Assembly (NCBI GenBank): GCA_015478945.1
Contig: JABUQX010097504.1
Span: 22,501-32,500 of the forward strand
DNA length: 10,000 nucleotides
Origin: Trachelipus rathkii
Taxonomy: Eukaryota; Arthropoda; Malacostraca; Isopoda; Trachelipodidae
Direction of reading: 5' to 3'
The number at the start of each line of letters is the position of its first letter. The stretch's first letter is position 1. The notes below the pieces were generated by a model. The model saw only the letters and a list, made by a program, of their open reading frames with translations, was not told the DNA's origin and ran no database searches. This document shows, piece after piece, positions 1 to 7,223 of the stretch. The position numbers and the translations under genes were made by a program.

Positions 1-91
1 GAAGAATATTCATAAGTATACGAGAGTTGGTGTAGCTAAAGATGGTGTAGAATTTAAGAGTACGGCTGATTTTGTGTAGAAGATATTGAAG
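1..91 (+). pseudogene. LINE A endonuclease fragment, interrupted
   Basis: The frame starting at position 5 reads N-I-H-K-Y-T-R-V-G-V-A-K-D-G and then S-T-A-D-F-V. This matches the part of the LINE APE endonuclease where an I-H-x-Y-T-W/R stretch precedes an L/I-D-Y/F-V motif. A TAG stop (77-79) stands directly after the V, followed by K-I-L-K to position 91. The domain then breaks off and resumes at about 690. The endonuclease nicks target DNA to prime reverse transcription, but this copy cannot be functional. The assignment rests on a short stretch and on its continuity with the fragment at 690-779. Confidence 0.7.
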
Positions 92-689
92 TAAACTGTG
101 TAGTCGTGACACCTCTCCGATTCTGCTTCTTTTTCATGGCACGACAAGCTATCTGCAGAACATATGGTTGTTAGAGAATAATGGACGAAGCTCTTAGTAA
201 AATTACGTGGAAATTTTGTAGAAGTAATGTATGCTAACAATCCTGGCCCATGCTAGAATAAAAAGAATAAAATTTCTGATCAAATATGCATTTATGTCGA
301 AGTAGACCCCACCTCGGAGAATCAAATCCAGAGAAATCTTGGCAAAGAATTTGAGTCATGTAGTTAAAACCAAGATTCGGACATTGATGGTGGAATAAAC
401 GATCAACACTATATATTTTTTTGAAGAAAGAAAAGATACTATCTGAAGAAATATCGATACGGTGCTAGGCAATTGAAGGAAGCTTCTATTTTGTTCAGAA
501 GTGTCTAACCATTGATGGCGATAAGGGTGAAGATATTATTAGATAGGTTTAGCGAATAATGATAATATTATTAATGGTGATAATAGTGATTGTGATGTTA
601 TTAATAATGATAATATTTATAATAACACTCCATCCTTGAATAGGGCCCTGCCAGGGAGTGGTGGTGATATTTGTAAAAAAGAAAATTAA
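92..689. other. Unidentified ~600 bp insertion inside the LINE A endonuclease
   Basis: LINE A coding similarity stops at about 91 (K-I-L-K) and resumes at about 690 (K-N-V-M-N-V-K-P-V-R-G), and the two halves join in the expected order for the endonuclease domain. The DNA between has no frame that I recognise on either strand. The flanks share a loose repeat, GATATTGAAGTAAA at 82-95 and GATATTTGTAAA at 666-677, which may be a worn target duplication. Inside are a degenerate AAT/GAT-rich stretch (553-633) and a small inverted pair, CACTCC (627-632) with GGAGTG (656-661). No clear terminal inverted repeats or transposase motif are visible. It could be a non-autonomous transposon, a SINE or a fragment of another LINE. 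Confidence 0.45.
553..633. repeat. Degenerate AAT/GAT trinucleotide-rich tract
   Basis: This stretch is made almost entirely of imperfect AATGAT, AAT and GAT triplets with few C bases, for example AATGATAATATTATTAATGG. It looks like a decayed trinucleotide microsatellite within the unidentified insertion. Confidence 0.6.
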
Positions 690-779
690 AAAAATGTGAT
701 GAATGTTAAACCAGTGAGGGGGTTGGGGATGAGATTCTCAGATCATTATCCTCTTTTATGTAAAATTAAATTAGTGGAA
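690..779 (+). pseudogene. LINE A endonuclease C-terminal fragment with SDH motif
   Basis: The frame through 699 reads M-N-V-K-P-V-R-G-L-G-M-R-F, then S-D-H-Y-P-L-L-C-K-I-K-L. The S-D-H triplet (738-746) is the conserved catalytic-site motif near the C-terminus of APE-type LINE endonucleases, where the His is an active-site residue. The stretch closes with a TGA after V-E-A near 785. It completes the domain whose preceding part lies at 5-91, which shows that 92-689 is inserted DNA. Confidence 0.75.
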
Positions 780-1387
780 GCATGAATGGAGAGGAAAGAA
801 AAAAAAGGAAGTAAGTGGAGAGAATTAACGGTGTGAAATTAAATGTACAAGGTTGTAAGGAAAAGTATGTGAGAGAGCTTGAAAATAAATCAGTTGAATG
901 TGAACAAGATGAAACTGAACAAATCTGGACGCAAATTAAAGAAACCTTTATTAGTAGTGTAAGAGAAGTTTGTGGATATGCTAATGTAGGAAGCAAGAAT
1001 GTCAATAGTAAATGGTGGAATGAAGAGGTGATGCGAGTGGTTGAAAGGAAAAAGGGGCGTGGTTGAATGTGCTAAAATCCAATGATAAGATTTCGAAAGA
1101 AAGGTATATTGAAATATGTATGGAGGAAAAGAGGAAAGATAAAAGCTGCATACGTAGTAGAAAAAAAAGAGGTAAACAAACAGTTTGAAAGGAGGATGAA
1201 TGGAGACTTACAAGAAACTAAGAAGCTGTTCTGGAAGGAAGAACGAAAAGTTAAGAGGAATCTTCATAGAATAATGAATAGGGTTTTTGCTTTCGTGACT
1301 GAAGAAAGATAAGTGAAGTGAGTATGGAGGGAACACTTCGGAAAACCTACATAACATTGGCTGGGATGAAGAGGTGTTTGTGCTAAT
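780..1387 (+). pseudogene. LINE A linker between endonuclease and RT, frameshifted
   Basis: Basic, helical linker sequence of the LINE polyprotein, spread over several frames. The frame from 815 to 1063 contains S-K-W-W-N-E-E-V near 1006-1029, a stretch typical of this family between endonuclease and RT. Coding then moves to the frame starting at the TGG of 1060 (W-L-N-V-L-K-S-N-D-K-I-S-K-E-R-Y-I-E), and back to frame 2 by about 1142. There F-E-R-R-M-N and K-L-F-W-K-E follow, the usual lead-in to the RT. A further shift near 1300-1350 gives W-R-E-H-F-G-K. At least three frameshifts and several stops are needed to read it. The linker has no known catalytic role. Confidence 0.7.
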
Positions 1388-1793
1388 GTGTGTGGTTTTG
1401 ATTGTGTTAGTAAAAGTAGGCATTTTGGGGATGAACAAATTTGTAAGGAGGAGATAATAAGTAGAATGGAAAAATTGAAGAATGGTAAAACAGCCGGTAT
1501 ATTGAAATTACTGATCAAATCAAGAATGGAGGTGAAATTGTGAATGTATAATAAAGCGCGTTTGTAAATATTGTAGTCCAGAAGGACTAGAGGAGAGCAG
1601 TAAAAGGAGAGGGTAAGGGTGATATGGGAAACTTTAGAAACCATAGCGGAATTAGTTTATTCAGTGTTGCAGGGGAAATAAATGATGGTATTTTGGTTGA
1701 GAGTGATTCGAGTGAATGAAGGGCTGATTGTTGAGAACAAGATGCATTTAGAAGTGGTAGAGGATGTGTTGATCAAATTTTTACTCTGAAGCG

Positions 1794-1946
1794 AATGAGT
1801 TGGATAATAAGAGAGAAGAAGAGCAAACTGTATTTTTTGACAGGATTAATTGGGAAGAATGAGTTAGATAATAAGAGAGAAGAAGAGCAAACTGTATTTA
1901 GGCTTTATAAACTTGCAACAGACGTATGATAGGATTAATAGGGAAG
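1794..1946 (+). repeat. Local tandem duplication inside the LINE A RT, one copy shortened
   Basis: Copy 1 (1794-1857) and copy 2 (1858-1946) both start AATGAGTT(G/A)GATAATAAGA and stay almost identical to ACTGTATTT. Both end in a form of GA(C/T)AGGATTAAT(T/A)GGGAAG. Copy 1 is 25 bp shorter, missing the bases that encode motif A in copy 2. A duplication followed by a deletion in copy 1 explains this. Confidence 0.85.
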
Positions 1947-2856
1947 CTCTGTGGCAGGTGTAGAAGATGTACGGTGTTGGTGATAGCTTTCTAAATGGAA
2001 TCAAAAGTATATATGTTGCTAGTGAAGCGTGTGTAAGAATGAATGGTGTGGGAAGTGAATGGTTTAATATTAATAGTGGAGTGAGGCAGGAATGTGTAAT
2101 GTCTCCATGGCTACTTAATTTGTATGCTGATGGGGTGATGAAAGAGTTAAAAGCGGGGGTGGCAAAGGATTATGTTAGACTGATGCAGAATTGAAGAGAG
2201 TGAAGAGTGCCCTGATTTTTGTATGATGATGATTTGTTTTTGTGTAGTGAATGTGAAGAAAGTTTGGGAGGATTGGTAGAGTGGTTTGGTAAAGTGTGCA
2301 AATGGAGGGGGTTGAAAATAAATTTGGATAATAGTAAGATGATGGTCGTGGGTAAGGAGAATTCATAACGTGAAATTATGTTGGATGTGAACAAATAGGA
2401 CATTGTATTTGAGTTTAGGATATATCTTGGATGAAAAGGGACTGACAATGCTGGGTGTGCTAAGAAAGTTGTGAGTGGTGAGAAGTGGCTGGGGCAATTA
2501 AAGCTTTCTTGAATGCAAGAGGAACTAAGTCTTGAGTGAACTAGGTTTCTTTATGATTATATGTTGTTACCTTTATTAATATACAGTAGCGAAACTATAG
2601 TCTAGAATAAGATTAGAAGTATTGATCTAAGATGCAGTTTGTTCAAATGGATGATATTTAATCTTAGAGCTTGTTAGGTTTGAAAATTGATAAAATGATC
2701 AATGTGGGTATTGACGAGCTGTTGTGTAGTGTGAAGTAAAGCCTGAATGAGAGAATAAATGAGAGTTTATAAAGATGGTTTGGTCATATGAAAAGGATGG
2801 CTGATAGTCGGTTGGTTAATCGAGTGTTTAGAGGTGAGTTTGATATAAATAGACCG

Positions 2857-2864
2857 GCTGTGAC
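2857..2864. repeat. Left target-site duplication of the hAT-like insertion
   Basis: GCTGTGAC stands directly before the CAGGG terminus at 2865 and is repeated exactly at 3837-3844. The match extends two bases further left (CG), giving 10 identical bases. Eight-base duplications are typical of hAT transposons. The LINE A protein reads R-P-A-V-T across this site. Confidence 0.9.
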
Positions 2865-3836
2865 CAGGGAAGGCAAGAAAAAAATCAAATGGAAAAAATC
2901 AACTGATTTTTTTACTTGATTTTTTTTATATAAAAAATCATGATTTTTTTGATTTTCTTGATTTTTTTTTTGATTTTTTTGTTTTTTTTATATATTTTTT
3001 AATTTATTGTATATTTAAGTGATTTAACTTCAATAAAAATAAAAATCAAAATAATAATATTTTAGAAAGGCTACTCTGTTCCAAATTTCAACACTATTGT
3101 CAACAAAGGATCATGTTTCAAACAGGTTTCTTTTATTTCTGATGTAAGTCCAGGGATGGCATTTTTGGTGATTTTTTTTATTTTTTTTAAAAAAATGAAT
3201 TTGTGATTTTTTTGATTTTTTTGATTTTTTTGATTTTTTGGATTCTTAACGTCACGCGAAATATAATTTGCAAGTTACAAATTATATATCGCGTGACGTT
3301 ACGAATCTGAAAAAATAGAAAAAAATAAAAAAAATAAAAAAAAATCAACAAAAATTTTGGGTAAATAAAAAAAAAAATCACTTTGTTTTTTTTAAAAAAA
3401 ATCAAAAAAATCACTAAAATTGCCATCCCTGGATGTAACATTTATCAATGTTACAAATAATACCAGGTGTTGCTATTAAGCATTAATCGACCCCTTATTC
3501 ACCATTAAAATTATCCGATTCTCAATATCGATAATTTTTATATATATTATGAAGTTTTTAAAATATTTTTTTCAATTTTCAACAAACTATTGGCTTTGTA
3601 ACCCGTTAAGTAATACTCTTTAGTGTTGCTGTTTCATTGTGTCATAGACTTTAGGCCCTATTTTAAGATTTTGACTTACATAGATTGAATAAATCACTTC
3701 AAAAATAATACTATATCGAACTTAAAAAAAGTTTGTTTACAATTTAATTTCGCGTGACGTCGCGAATATGAAAAAAATCAAAAAATCAAAAATTGATTTT
3801 TTTCTATAAAAAAAATCAAAAAAATCACCAACCACG
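2865..3836. mobile_element. Non-autonomous hAT-like DNA transposon inserted in LINE A
   Basis: About 970 bp of non-LINE DNA begin with CAGGGAAGGCA and end in CCACG, flanked by the 8-bp direct repeat GCTGTGAC. Removing the insert and one repeat copy rejoins the LINE A frame exactly (R-P-A-V-T, then A-K-K-K-W-I-E). The ends form long imperfect inverted repeats of runs of T separated by GA on the left and runs of A separated by TC on the right. AAGTGATTTA near 3018 pairs with TAAATCACTT near 3690, so the arms reach roughly 150 bp. The right arm also carries CGCGTGACGT (3751-3760). No transposase motif is present, so it would need an enzyme from elsewhere. The hAT call rests on the 8-bp duplication and the CAGGG-type terminus; the right terminus is worn and matches the left poorly. 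Confidence 0.75.
3151..3431. mobile_element. Palindromic MITE of the same family, nested in the hAT-like element
   Basis: The ends form a perfect 13-bp inverted pair, TCCAGGGATGGCA (3149-3161) and TGCCATCCCTGGA (3421-3433). Most of the roughly 280 bp is inverted-repeat DNA. AACGTCACGCG (3248-3258) pairs with CGCGTGACGTT (3290-3300) around a short centre near 3274. The right arm resembles the right end of the enclosing element (3739-3836), so both are members of one family. GATGTAA occurs on both sides (3141-3147 and 3432-3438); on the left it is separated from CAGGG by three bases, so the target duplication is only partly clear. It has no coding capacity. Reading frames through it give only Phe/Lys/Ile-rich peptides from the T and A runs. 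Confidence 0.8.
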
Positions 3837-3844
3837 GCTGTGAC
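3837..3844. repeat. Right target-site duplication of the hAT-like insertion
   Basis: GCTGTGAC repeats 2857-2864 exactly. The next codons (from 3845) continue LINE A. Confidence 0.9.
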
Positions 3845-3944
3845 AGCAAAGAAAAAGTGGATTGAGTGAGTTAAAGAGTATCTGAAGAAATTGTACATGA
3901 ATTTAGCACAAGCAAACCGAGTTGAGCATAATAAGAGTTTATAG
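3845..3944 (+). pseudogene. LINE A C-terminal tail after the transposon insertion
   Basis: Once the insertion is discounted, the frame reads A-K-K-K-W-I-E, a TGA stop (3867-3869), then V-K-E-Y-L-K-K-L-Y-M-N-L-A-Q-A and on to a TAG at 3942-3944. In this LINE family the C-terminus carries a G-R-P-R-K-R-W-I-D-x-V-K-E pattern followed by an L-x-x-Q-A-R-R segment, and this fragment matches in order and spacing. The internal TGA is another inactivating change. The final TAG may be the true stop or a decayed codon. Confidence 0.8.
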
Positions 3945-4176
3945 CCTATGTTCGTGAGGAGCCATGGTTGTGTGCTTGGCAACTGGGGATGAACCCTAAC
4001 ATTGACAAGATACCATAGGGTGGGTGACTGTCACGATGTTATGAAGCTTCAGGGCAGGTTTTTGTCTTAAGAGTGTGAGGGGCAGTTATGGGTGGCTGTT
4101 TTGTTCCAATAAGGTCATGTTCTACTTAACTCTTCCGTCGTTTCAGGCTAATGTTGATAATAGAACCATGTTGATA

Positions 4177-4179
<3 letters not shown>
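3945..4179 (+). other. LINE A 3' tail with a short terminal tandem repeat
   Basis: This DNA follows the last recognisable LINE A codons and runs up to the TA array, and I see no frame in it. It ends in one and two-thirds copies of a 17-bp unit, ATGTTGATAATAGAACC at 4151-4167 followed by ATGTTGATAATA at 4168-4179. Short tandem tails in place of poly(A) are known for RTE-like and some other LINEs, so this is probably the element's 3' end. The last bases merge into the (TA)n tract, so the border is uncertain by a few bases. Confidence 0.6.
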
Positions 4180-5063
<884 letters not shown>

Positions 5064-6271
5064 TACAGATTACCACCACTCCACGGGCTGGGCCCTTTTC
5101 ATAGGAGGGGCAGGAAAAATAAAATACTGGGAAAACCCACCCAAGCCAGCCTAACGCAAAATCTCTTAGGTGAGCGCAGACGTTTGGGTTTTTAAAGAGA
5201 CCAAGATTAAATACAGTTGGAAAAACAGAAGATGGCAAGGAGTTCCACAGAACAGAAATGGCTGGAAAGAAGGAGGCACAACAACGAACGAGTCTGGGAT
5301 TTTCAATGCTCACGCAAAATTCATGCGAGAGCATGACACCCCTTGTATTACGAGGGCGACGCAATGGAGGTGGAATGCGAGCGGCCAACTCCCCTGAGCA
5401 TCTACCGTTGTAGTACCTATAGAAAAGAGATAGTGCGCCAACGTCACGTCGCAGAGATAGAGGGTCAAGAGAGTTTGAAAGTAGGGACAGTTTATAAGTA
5501 TCTTTGCTTAGACTCAACTTTCCTCCCCATAGAAGGGTGGAGCCGGAGCCACCCCCAGATGTGAGAATCAGTACTCACAAGGGCGAATAAGTCCTTATAT
5601 AACTGGAGTAGCTGTACAGAGAAAACAATTTCCGCAACCTGAACAGAACTCTCCCAGTTTCTTTGAGGACACCTTAGCAACCGTTGTGATATGAGGTTTC
5701 CAAGACAATTTTTTGGTTTATGTTCAGACCCAGAATGTTTATGTTGTCAAAAGGTGAGACGATAGAAGGAATAACTTTTAATGTTTGGAAGTGTTTTAAA
5801 GGGAGATTTAAAGAAGTTGAGTTTTCAAAGAGTTGAATTTCACAAGGTTGCGGCGGCCCCACTGGGAAATCCCATCCAGGTCGGCAAGAATAGAATCGGG
5901 AAGCTGAAGACGAGAGGCAACTCTAGACGCAAAAGAGGGAGCATATTTGAAATGAGTGGAAGAATGGAAGTGAAAGTGCAGGTGAGAGGTGAACAGAGTT
6001 AGAAGAACAGCTGAGGAGATCGTTGAATGAAAGTAGGAATAAAGATTGGCGATATAACAGAACCTTGAGGAACTCCACAATTAACAGAAAATGAGGAAGA
6101 AGTCGCTCCATCAACGAGTGCTGATATGGAGCGACCAGAGAGAAAACTTGACAAGAGTAAGCAAAGAGGAGGAGGAAACCCAAAGGAAGGGAGCATAGAG
6201 AGTAGCGACGCATTCCATACCCTGTCAAAAGCTTCGAGTGCCACCACCCAAGACTCACCATACTCCTAAGA
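5064..6271 (-). pseudogene. LINE B reverse transcriptase fragment, frameshifted
   Basis: Read on the - strand from 6271, a TAG is followed by E-Y-G-E-S-W-V-V-A-L-E-A-F-D-R-V-W (to about 6215). This is RT motif A with V-A-L-E for V-A-L-D and three residues missing before A-F-D. L-S-G-R-S-I-S-A and C-G-V-P-Q-G-S-V-I-S-P (about 6079-6047) follow. A frameshift then gives F-N-D-L-L-S. The region that should hold Y/F-A-D-D (about 5998-5967) reads S-P-A-L-S-L, so the catalytic Asp pair is gone. Later pieces in changing frames are S-Q-W-G-R-R-N-L-V-K-F-N-S-L-K-T-Q-L-L, N-I-L-G-L-N-I, S-H-I-W-G, V-E-S-K, L-D-P-L-S-L-R-R (5469-5446), and L-W-N-S-L-P-S-S-V-F-P (about 5250-5218). The order matches the RT and C-terminal region of CR1/Jockey-like LINEs. 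At least four frameshifts and motif losses make it inactive. Confidence 0.87.
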
Positions 6272-6275
6272 GTAA
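5064..6275 (-). mobile_element. LINE B: 5'-truncated non-LTR retrotransposon fragment
   Basis: About 1.2 kb on the - strand encode the RT core and C-terminal region of a LINE family distinct from LINE A; its RT core reads GVPQGSV where LINE A has GVRQ. It begins abruptly just before RT motif A, so the endonuclease and any first ORF are missing, as is usual for 5'-truncated LINE copies. It is flanked by (TA)n on both sides. The family resembles LINEs abundant in crustaceans (CR1/Jockey-like), but I cannot fix the clade. Confidence 0.88.
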
Positions 6276-6283
6276 GAAAGACA

Positions 6284-6305
6284 ATATATATATATATATA
6301 TATAT

Positions 6306-6356
<51 letters not shown>
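6284..6356. repeat. (TA)n microsatellite at the 5' side of LINE B
   Basis: Continuous (TA)n with two one-base slips near 6305-6312. It abuts the truncated 5' end of LINE B. Confidence 0.95.
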
Positions 6357-6362
<6 letters not shown>

Positions 6363-6485
6363 CAAAAATAATCACCATATATTTGTATATTTATATTATA
6401 GCATATTTGTATTTTTGTGATTAGTAACTTTTTCGAGTTTCTTGCGTTAGAGTAGCTTTGGGACGAACTTATGGGTCGGTAATCA
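6357..6485. other. Short AT-rich segment with no recognised feature
   Basis: This stretch between microsatellites has no reading frame or RNA-like fold that I can support. It contains ATATTTGTAT twice, near 6380 and 6404. Confidence 0.5.
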
Positions 6486-6558
6486 CTCTTCTCTCTCTCT
6501 CTCTCTCCTCTCTCTCTCCTCTCTCTTCTCTCTTCTCTCTCTTGTGTGCTCTCTCTCT
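6486..6558. repeat. (CT)n microsatellite
   Basis: A pyrimidine tract of CT dinucleotides with occasional CCT and TCTT steps and one TTGTGTGC interruption near 6542. Confidence 0.93.
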
Positions 6559-6606
6559 ATATATATATATATATATCTATCTATATATATATATCATATA
6601 TATATA

Positions 6607-6658
<52 letters not shown>
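6559..6658. repeat. (TA)n microsatellite
   Basis: (TA)n with CTATCTAT near 6577-6584 and one C near 6595. It directly continues the CT tract, forming a compound CT-TA microsatellite. Confidence 0.93.
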
Positions 6659-6663
<5 letters not shown>

Positions 6664-6732
6664 TAATAGGACCAGTCCCGAACCACACCTATTTCTATAT
6701 AAATGAATAGAGATATATTAGGCTTAGGGGGA

Positions 6733-6761
6733 GGATTGATAGCCCGAAGGGCTATCAATCC
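6733..6761. repeat. Hairpin H1: 13-bp perfect stem, GAA loop
   Basis: GGATTGATAGCCC (6733-6745) and its exact complement GGGCTATCAATCC (6749-6761) enclose a three-base GAA loop. Confidence 0.95.
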
Positions 6762-6768
6762 GACAAAC

Positions 6769-6789
6769 AGACAAACCGAAGGTTTGTCT
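6769..6789. repeat. Hairpin H2: 9-bp perfect stem, GAA loop
   Basis: AGACAAACC (6769-6777) pairs with GGTTTGTCT (6781-6789) around GAA. It starts eight bases after H1 and shares its CC-GAA-GG apex, but the stem sequence is different. Confidence 0.93.
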
Positions 6790-6814
6790 ATGTTTGTTTG
6801 TATTATTTTTTTAT

Positions 6815-6847
6815 TACGCGCGCGTGCGCATACACATACACATACAC
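6815..6847. other. 33-nt alternating purine-pyrimidine tract
   Basis: TACGCGCGCGTGCGCATACA, continuing as CATACACATACAC, alternates pyrimidine and purine without a break. Such tracts, especially with CG steps, are known to favour left-handed Z-DNA. It sits between H2 and H3. Confidence 0.8.
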
Positions 6848-6932
6848 CCTTTTTATATGAAGGAATAGAGCTATCGGTCTGAAACTTGGTATATGGTCAT
6901 TGTGGGTGATAAACTGATCACAGACGAGTTTT

Positions 6933-6973
6933 GGTGACCCTAGGTCACCCCTAAGGGGGTGCTGCCCCCTTAG
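6933..6973. repeat. Hairpins H3 and H4 with an alternative overlapping stem
   Basis: H3 is GGTGACC (6933-6939) with GGTCACC (6943-6949) around CTA. H4 is CTAAGGGGG (6951-6959) with CCCCCTTAG (6965-6973) around TGCTG. A third stem, CACCCC (6946-6951) with GGGGTG (6956-6961), overlaps both and cannot form together with either. Confidence 0.9.
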
Positions 6974-7050
6974 CGCCAAGGTCAAATTCGTCCTGAAAAC
7001 CCTGTTAGACTTAACGTATCGGAGTGAAATTTGGATGTGAGTTATATGAT

Positions 7051-7081
7051 GACGTAATCTCGTCGGAGACGAGATTACGTC
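7051..7081. repeat. Hairpin H5: 14-bp perfect stem, GGA loop
   Basis: GACGTAATCTCGTC (7051-7064) pairs exactly with GACGAGATTACGTC (7068-7081) around GGA. It takes the place of H3 in the next repeat unit but has an unrelated sequence. Confidence 0.95.
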
Positions 7082-7086
7082 TCTCT

Positions 7087-7110
7087 GCGTCTCCCCGTAA
7101 GGGGGGACGC
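7087..7110. repeat. Hairpin H6: 10-pair stem with one G-T pair, GTAA loop
   Basis: GCGTCTCCCC (7087-7096) pairs with GGGGGGACGC (7101-7110) around GTAA; the T at 7092 faces G at 7105. The following CTGCCCC (7110-7116) repeats the end of the H4 core. Confidence 0.9.
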
Positions 7111-7167
7111 TGCCCCACTAAAAATTAAAAATGATCGTAGAAGTCTGAAACTTGGAGGGTGGGTTGA

Positions 7168-7209
7168 GGAGTCGGAGTCGGAGACGGAGACGGAGTTGGA
7201 GTCGGATTC
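7168..7209. repeat. GGAGTC-type hexamer repeat
   Basis: Seven hexamers in a row are GGAGTC or one- to two-base variants (GGAGAC, GGAGTT, GGATTC). Frames through it give only Arg/Ser-rich or Leu/Arg-rich peptides. Confidence 0.9.
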
Positions 7210-7223
7210 GGCTTCTGAGTCCA

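Larger units (their letters stand above)
1388..2864 (+). pseudogene. LINE A reverse transcriptase and C-terminal region, inactivated
   Basis: RT landmarks appear in order. K-L-K-N-G-K-T-A-G is at 1472-1498. N-F-R-N-H-S-G-I-S lies near 1630-1660, where N-Y-R-G-I-S is usual. F-R-S-G-R-G-C-V-D-Q-I-F spans 1747-1782. Motif A reads F-I-N-L-Q-Q-T-Y-D (1904-1930), so the catalytic Asp is replaced by Asn (codon 1910-1912). G-V-R-Q-E-C-V-M-S-P-W begins at 2078, with Glu for the usual Gly. The catalytic box reads Y-D-D-D (2222-2233), where Y/F-A-D-D is normal. Three TGA stops (2192, 2201, 2213) fall just before it. The thumb stretch L-K-I-N-L-D-N-S-K-M-M follows near 2311-2343, and W-F-G-H-M-K-R-M lies at 2776-2799. 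The part from 2370 to 2775 is heavily eroded. The protein would have copied element RNA into DNA, but this copy is dead. Confidence 0.88.

Noticed and set aside
1..240. 76-codon - strand frame at the left edge
   Set aside because: It lies opposite the LINE A endonuclease fragment and has no recognised motif; the + strand reading explains the first 91 bases better.
3187..3441. Phe/Ile/Lys-rich - strand frame
   Set aside because: It is the translation of T and A runs in the palindromic MITE.
3846..3944. K-K-K-W-I-E fragment considered as part of a separate host gene
   Set aside because: It continues the LINE A frame exactly once the 8-bp target duplication and transposon are removed.
6716..6732. 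TTAGG-like sequence considered as arthropod telomeric repeat
   Set aside because: Only isolated TTAGG occurrences, no tandem run.
6733..6761. H1 considered as a tRNA arm or microRNA precursor
   Set aside because: No cloverleaf can be built around it, and a 13-bp stem with a three-base loop is too short for a microRNA precursor.
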